From an uncultured Planctomycetaceae bacterium (lineage in GTDB: Bacteria; Planctomycetota; Planctomycetia; Pirellulales; Pirellulaceae), in assembly GCA_903927685.1 (NCBI GenBank), contig CAIYOB010000245.1, positions 1 through 9,190 of the forward strand: a stretch of 9,190 nucleotides of DNA. The letters are read 5' to 3'. Positions 5,095 through 9,190 of the stretch are shown here, piece by piece. The notes below the pieces were generated by a model. That model ran no database searches. It saw only the letters and a program-made list of their open reading frames with translations, and had not been told where the DNA came from. Positions within the stretch are counted from its first letter, which is position 1. Each line of letters opens with the position of its first letter. A program made the translations under genes and the position numbers.

Positions 5095-7742
5095 TCCGAG
5101 GCTGGATCGCGGTCGCGCTGTTGGCCGGTTCCTGGCTGTTTGGGCTGGGGTACTATCACCCGGCGAATCCGGTCGTTTGGTTCGGACTGCTGACGGCGGC
5201 GGTCTGGCTGCTGGGCGATACGCCGGTGCCGCTTCCCGCGCGGCGACAGGCCGGCGTGGCGGCGTTCGTGCTGCTGTTCTCGGCGTGGCTCGTGCCGTTT
5301 CCACACCAGGCGATTCCGCTGCTGTTTGCCGCGGGCCTGGGGTTGACTGCGGCGCGGGTGCCACGCCGCTGGCCGCACTGGCTGGGCCGCGGGGCGGTCG
5401 CCGCGGCGGCGATTCTGTTCGTCCAGTCGCTGGCCCTGGAAGGCTATGCCCTCCTGACCGCCCGAGCCCACGAGTTGCCGGCACCGCTGACGCACCTGCT
5501 GGCCGCAGGCACGCGCGTGCTGGGCGTGGAAACGGCCGTGGACGGCAGTTGGCTCGTGCTCCGCAGCCTGGAGCAGCCGCAGCGCGTCGGAGCAACCTGG
5601 GACCTGTTGTTCGACGCTGCCAGCCTTTGTTTTCTGGCGGGCGGCTTGGCCTTGCTGGCGCTGAGAAGGGATTCGGCAGACGCACACAACCGGGCCCGGG
5701 TGAAGCACTGGCTCGTGGACGCGCTGCGTCTGTTGACCGTCAGTACGTTTTGGGCGCCCGCGCGAGCCGCGGTGCTGATCGGGTTGTGGCTGCATCGCTC
5801 GCTGCGCGCGGACAATCTGAGTGACCCGAATGCGGCCGACGTGTTCGTCAACGGCTGGCTGCACCTGCTGCTGCTCGCGGGCCCCGTGTTCCTGGCCGCG
5901 TGCGCGCTGGCCCGAAGGCGTGTGAGCGTGGGGGATGCCTGCGGGACTGTGATGTCCGAGGAACCGGCCTCAACCGGCACCGCCCCGGGGCTGCGCTGGT
6001 CGGCGGCGCCGCTGCTGCTGGTCGCTGCCGGGACGGGCGTGCTGGCCCTGCTCTGGTACTGGGAACCGGTGGGCCAGCCGCTGGCCGGCCGGATCATGGT
6101 GGTGGAGCGCCATTCGACCTGGGAGCCCACGACCACGCCCTACGGCACGGCGGTTTACGGCGAAGCCGGCTCGTACAACTACGCGGCCGCTTACGCGTAC
6201 TGCGGCCAGTACTTCCACATGTCACGCCTGCTGGAGACCGACGCGATCGACGACGGTACATTGGCCCGGTGCGACGTGCTGGTCATCAAGACTCCGACGT
6301 CCCGGTACGCGCCCGAGGAGATTGCCGCCGTGGTGCGATTCGTCGAGCGCGGCGGGGCGGTGCTGCTGATCGGCGACCACACCAACGTCTTCAACATGAA
6401 CACCTGCCTGAACGACGTGACGCGCCACTTCGGATTCAGCTTCCGCAACGATTTGCTGTTCCGGGTGGGAACGCCCTACGTCCAGAAGTACCGGCCGCCG
6501 CCGGTGCCGTCGCCTATCGTCCAGCACGTGCCGCCGATGAATTTCGCCGTCTCCTGCTCGATCGATCCGGGCTGGAGCACGGGCCGCATGGTGGTCCGCA
6601 ACGCCGGCCTGTTCAACTTGCCGCCGGCCTATCACGAATCCAATTATCACCCTCAGGCCGAATACCGCCCGTACATGCAGTTCGGCTCCTGGTGCCAGCT
6701 GTGGTCATGCCGCTATGGCCGCGGCCGCGTGCTGGCGTTTGCCGACTCGACCCTGTTCTCGAACTTCTGCGTCTTCCAGCCCGGCAAGGCCGAACTGCTG
6801 CGGGGCATGCTGGACTGGCTGAATCACCGGAGTGTCTGGGACCGGCGGGCCGCCCGGCTGGGACTCGTGGTGTTGCTGGGGGGGCTGGCAGCGGTCGGGC
6901 TGATTTGCGGAGCATGGCTCGGACGGCGACGAACGGGCGGGTGGATCCTGTGCCTCGCGTCGGCGTACGCCGGGTGGGCCGCGGCCTCCGCCGGTGTCAG
7001 CGCCGGTCATCGCCAAACGCTGCCCGTGCCGGCCGTCCAGCGACCGCTGCCGCACGTTGTGATCGAACGCACTGTGTCGGAAGTTCCGCTCTTCACCGGG
7101 GCGTTCGCCGATGGCGAAGAAGGCTTGGGCTACGGCCTGTTCGAGCAGTGGATTCCGCGCATCGGCAACCGGATTTCGCGGGCGGAGGGGCCTGACGTGT
7201 TCGCGGGCGACGGATTGGTCGTCATCTGTCCGACGCGATCCGTGGCGGATCGGTATCGGCAGCGTCTGGTCGACTACGTCGCCGGCGGCGGCAAGCTGCT
7301 GGTGCTGGACTCGCCCGACGTGACCGGTTCGACCGCCAACAGCCTGCTGTGGCCGTTTGGCCTGTCCTCGTCGGCCGCCGGTGCCGAGCGAAACGCGGGC
7401 GACCTGACGTGGGCCGAGGGCATGGCGGTCCCATCGCAGACGCTGGCGGCTTCGTGCCGGATCGACGGCGGCCAAGTGCTGGCGCGGATCGGCGAAACGC
7501 CCGTGGCCGCTCAAGTCCGTTTCGGTCGCGGCTTGGTGACCGCCGTGGGGTTTGGCTCCTTATTCAACGACGCGGCGATGGGCACGCATTGGCTGCCGCC
7601 GCCAGAACCCGAGACGCTGCAGAGGTACGAGGTTTTGTACGGCTTGTTGCGAGCTTCGCTGCCGTATAAACTGGAGCCTGCGCAGACTGGGGGAAATGTA
7701 GTAAATATAACGGACTCACCGAGCTTGCCTGTCCCGAATTGA
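5091..7742 (+). CDS. Large membrane protein B, architecture matching protein A
   Basis: 883 aa, no gene name recognised. Hydrophobic segments begin immediately (4-20) and continue to about 240, with further helices at about 255-275 and 303-322. Soluble domain 1 (about 333-580) begins VVERHSTWEPTTTPYG and contains CDVLVIKTPTSRY, FVERGGAVLLIGDH (417-430) and YGRGRVLAFADS (542-553). A membrane hairpin spans about 588-608 and 617-637 with a basic GRRRTGG loop. Soluble domain 2 (about 650-857) contains GYGLFEQWIPRIG (680-692), LVVICPT, YVAGGGKLLVLDSPD (729-743) and FGRGLVTAVG (811-820). FVERGG is identical to the motif in domain 2 of protein A, and the surrounding RY....E....V.FVERGG pattern also matches. 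No GATase1 nucleophile is seen. The basic loops again predict extracytoplasmic soluble domains. The residues around 130-235 (LLAAGTRVLGVE.. to APARAAVLIG) loosely resemble an exosortase bundle. B is probably a partner of A and perhaps an ancient paralogue. The last 50 bases of the gene are unusually AT-rich for the window. Confidence 0.8.
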   Translation: MIRGWIAVALLAGSWLFGLGYYHPANPVVWFGLLTAAVWLLGDTPVPLPARRQAGVAAFVLLFSAWLVPFPHQAIPLLFAAGLGLTAARVPRRWPHWLGRGAVAAAAILFVQSLALEGYALLTARAHELPAPLTHLLAAGTRVLGVETAVDGSWLVLRSLEQPQRVGATWDLLFDAASLCFLAGGLALLALRRDSADAHNRARVKHWLVDALRLLTVSTFWAPARAAVLIGLWLHRSLRADNLSDPNAADVFVNGWLHLLLLAGPVFLAACALARRRVSVGDACGTVMSEEPASTGTAPGLRWSAAPLLLVAAGTGVLALLWYWEPVGQPLAGRIMVVERHSTWEPTTTPYGTAVYGEAGSYNYAAAYAYCGQYFHMSRLLETDAIDDGTLARCDVLVIKTPTSRYAPEEIAAVVRFVERGGAVLLIGDHTNVFNMNTCLNDVTRHFGFSFRNDLLFRVGTPYVQKYRPPPVPSPIVQHVPPMNFAVSCSIDPGWSTGRMVVRNAGLFNLPPAYHESNYHPQAEYRPYMQFGSWCQLWSCRYGRGRVLAFADSTLFSNFCVFQPGKAELLRGMLDWLNHRSVWDRRAARLGLVVLLGGLAAVGLICGAWLGRRRTGGWILCLASAYAGWAAASAGVSAGHRQTLPVPAVQRPLPHVVIERTVSEVPLFTGAFADGEEGLGYGLFEQWIPRIGNRISRAEGPDVFAGDGLVVICPTRSVADRYRQRLVDYVAGGGKLLVLDSPDVTGSTANSLLWPFGLSSSAAGAERNAGDLTWAEGMAVPSQTLAASCRIDGGQVLARIGETPVAAQVRFGRGLVTAVGFGSLFNDAAMGTHWLPPPEPETLQRYEVLYGLLRASLPYKLEPAQTGGNVVNITDSPSLPVPN

Positions 7743-7777
7743 GCGGTTCCTCGTAGGCTCCGACCTTTGACGCGACA

Positions 7778-9145
7778 ATGGTTGCCACACACGACCCCAA
7801 GCTGCACTCGCTGGTTCTCGATGCGATCTCGGACGGGATCATCACCGTCGACGAGCAGGGGGCGGTTACGTCCTTGAACCGGGCGGCCGAGCGGCTGACG
7901 GGTTGGACGCGCGACGAGTTGCTGGGCCGCCCGTGCCGCGACGTGCTGGACATGGGCCGAGAAGACGAAGTCTGCGGTTTGGCCGAGACTTGCCGAACCG
8001 GCCGCGGAGCTGTCAATCAACTGGGATGGATTCGCGACCGCAACGGCCGCCAGGTCCAAGTTCTGGTCTCGACCGGCGTCCTGCGCGACTCGGACGAGCG
8101 CGTCATTGGCGCCGTGGCGACGCTCCGGGCGCCCCGACGCAGGACGCCGCAGTTCGAAGTATCGGCGGATCGCCGAGCCGTGGGCTACATCATCGGCCGG
8201 AGTCCGGCGATGGAGCAGTTGTTCCAGTTGATGCCTCAATTCGCGCAGAGCAACAGCACGATCCTGATCGAGGGCGCCAGTGGGACGGGCAAGGAACTGT
8301 TCGCCCGCGCCATTCACGATCTGTCGCCGCGCCGCGACAAGACCTTTGTGGCCGTCAATTGCGGCGCTTTGCCGGACACGCTGCTGGAATCCGAACTGTT
8401 CGGCTACAAAGCCGGGGCGTTTACCGACGCCCGCCAGGACAAGCCGGGCCGGTTTACCTTGGCGGACGGCGGCACGATTTTTCTGGACGAAATCGGCGAC
8501 GTCTCGCCGGCCATGCAGATCAAGCTGCTGCGCGTCCTGCAGGAACGGGTCTTCGAGCCGCTGGGCTCGGTCGAGTCGGTCAAAGTCGACGTGCGGATCA
8601 TCGCCGCAACCAACCAGGACTTGGGCGAGTTGGTGCGGAAGGGCATCTTTCGCGAGGACCTGTACTATCGGATCAACATCGTCCGCTTGCCGTTGCCGCT
8701 GCTGTGCGAGCGGCGGGAAGACATACCACTGCTGGTCGAGCATTTCGTCGAGAAGTTCAACCGCCTCCAGGGAAAGTGCGTCACCGAAGTTTCGGACGAT
8801 GTCCTGGCGATTCTGATGGCGCACGACTTTCCGGGCAATATCCGCGAGTTGGAGAACATCCTGGAATACGCCTTCGTCCTGTGCCGCGGCAGCCGGATCG
8901 AACCGGAGCATCTGCCCCCCAGTCTGCGCGAGCGGCCGGCTTTGGCCGGGGCGGGACGCACCCAGGCATTGACCCTGCGCGATCTGGAGATTCTGCACAT
9001 CCGCGACGCCTTGCGGCGCTGCCGCGGCAATCGCGCGGCCGCCGCGCGCGAATTGGGCATCGACGCCAGCACGCTGTTCCGCAAGCTCCGCACGCTGCGG
9101 ATCCAAGTCGCCGAAGGCGACGGCCGGACGCGAAAGCCGCGGTAA
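7778..9145 (+). CDS. Sigma-54-dependent transcriptional activator (PAS, AAA+, Fis-type HTH)
   Basis: 455 aa bacterial enhancer-binding protein without a receiver domain. Residues about 8-118 form a PAS sensor ([15 protein letters not shown] to [11 protein letters not shown]) with cysteines at 53, 66 and 72. The AAA+ domain (about 138-370) has Walker A GASGTGKE (166-173), [13 protein letters not shown] (206-218), Walker [12 protein letters not shown] (231-241), the arginine-finger region [15 protein letters not shown] (291-305), and [10 protein letters not shown], the sensor II region (351-360). The C-terminal helix-turn-helix (about 408-442, [20 protein letters not shown]) is Fis-like. Such proteins hydrolyse ATP to open RNA polymerase-sigma-54 promoter complexes; here the PAS domain would gate activity in response to a small ligand, redox state or metal. 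The sigma-54 contact loop reads GAFTDA rather than GAFTGA. The gene follows protein B by 35 bp on the same strand. No Shine-Dalgarno sequence is obvious before the ATG, which is kept because it precedes the PAS domain by only a few residues. Targets are unknown; the adjacent A-B operon is the simplest guess. Confidence 0.93.
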   Translation: MVATHDPKLHSLVLDAISDGIITVDEQGAVTSLNRAAERLTGWTRDELLGRPCRDVLDMGREDEVCGLAETCRTGRGAVNQLGWIRDRNGRQVQVLVSTGVLRDSDERVIGAVATLRAPRRRTPQFEVSADRRAVGYIIGRSPAMEQLFQLMPQFAQSNSTILIEGASGTGKELFARAIHDLSPRRDKTFVAVNCGALPDTLLESELFGYKAGAFTDARQDKPGRFTLADGGTIFLDEIGDVSPAMQIKLLRVLQERVFEPLGSVESVKVDVRIIAATNQDLGELVRKGIFREDLYYRINIVRLPLPLLCERREDIPLLVEHFVEKFNRLQGKCVTEVSDDVLAILMAHDFPGNIRELENILEYAFVLCRGSRIEPEHLPPSLRERPALAGAGRTQALTLRDLEILHIRDALRRCRGNRAAAARELGIDASTLFRKLRTLRIQVAEGDGRTRKPR

Positions 9146-9190
9146 CGCCGTTCACGAGAAAGAGTCCTCATTTAACGCCAAGCCGGCAGG

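Noticed and set aside
4345..5685. 446-aa antisense open frame spanning the A-B junction
   Set aside because: It is low-complexity Arg/Pro/Ala sequence with no ribosome site, opposite two well-supported genes.
7511..9106. 531-aa open frame antisense to the sigma-54 regulator
   Set aside because: It lies opposite a gene with every expected motif, its translation is rich in Q, R, A and D with no recognisable domain, and long antisense frames are usual at this GC content.

Overview
The window is GC-rich throughout. It carries a KdpE-type regulator, a Tat-exported sugar-isomerase-fold protein, large multi-pass membrane proteins built from DUF4350/GATase1-like modules, and a sigma-54 activator. 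That mix, with the codon use, suggests a planctomycete (perhaps Pirellulales). The placement is inference; the window has no rRNA or other marker gene.

Layout. (1) 1-443, plus strand: the 3' part of an OmpR-family response regulator of KdpE type. (2) 472-2028, minus strand, convergent with it across 28 bp: a 518-aa Tat-signal protein resembling the L-fucose/L-arabinose isomerase fold. (3) 2029-2379: a 351-bp divergent intergenic region with only weak promoter candidates and two short palindromes at its right edge. (4) 2380-5094 and 5091-7742, plus strand, overlapping by ATGA: two membrane proteins of 904 and 883 aa, called A and B here, with the same overall plan. Each has an N-terminal membrane bundle, a first soluble domain, a two-helix membrane hairpin and a second soluble domain. 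(5) 7778-9145, plus strand, 35 bp downstream: a sigma-54-dependent activator with PAS, AAA+ and Fis-type HTH domains and no receiver domain. The last 45 bases hold nothing I can recognise.

How they may work together. A and B are almost certainly translationally coupled and probably act as a pair in the cell envelope. The charge pattern of the membrane loops places all four soluble domains outside the cytoplasm. All four carry a DUF4350-like signature: a hydrophobic strand ending in P, a [FY]V..GG turn, then GxGxV followed by a short hydrophobic run. None shows a GATase1 nucleophile cysteine. The two domain types seem to occur in opposite order in A and B. The membrane bundles faintly resemble exosortases but lack the catalytic cysteine motif. 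This coupled pair with its nearby sigma-54 activator is the best candidate for an undescribed system here. KdpE and the isomerase-like protein look like independent neighbours.
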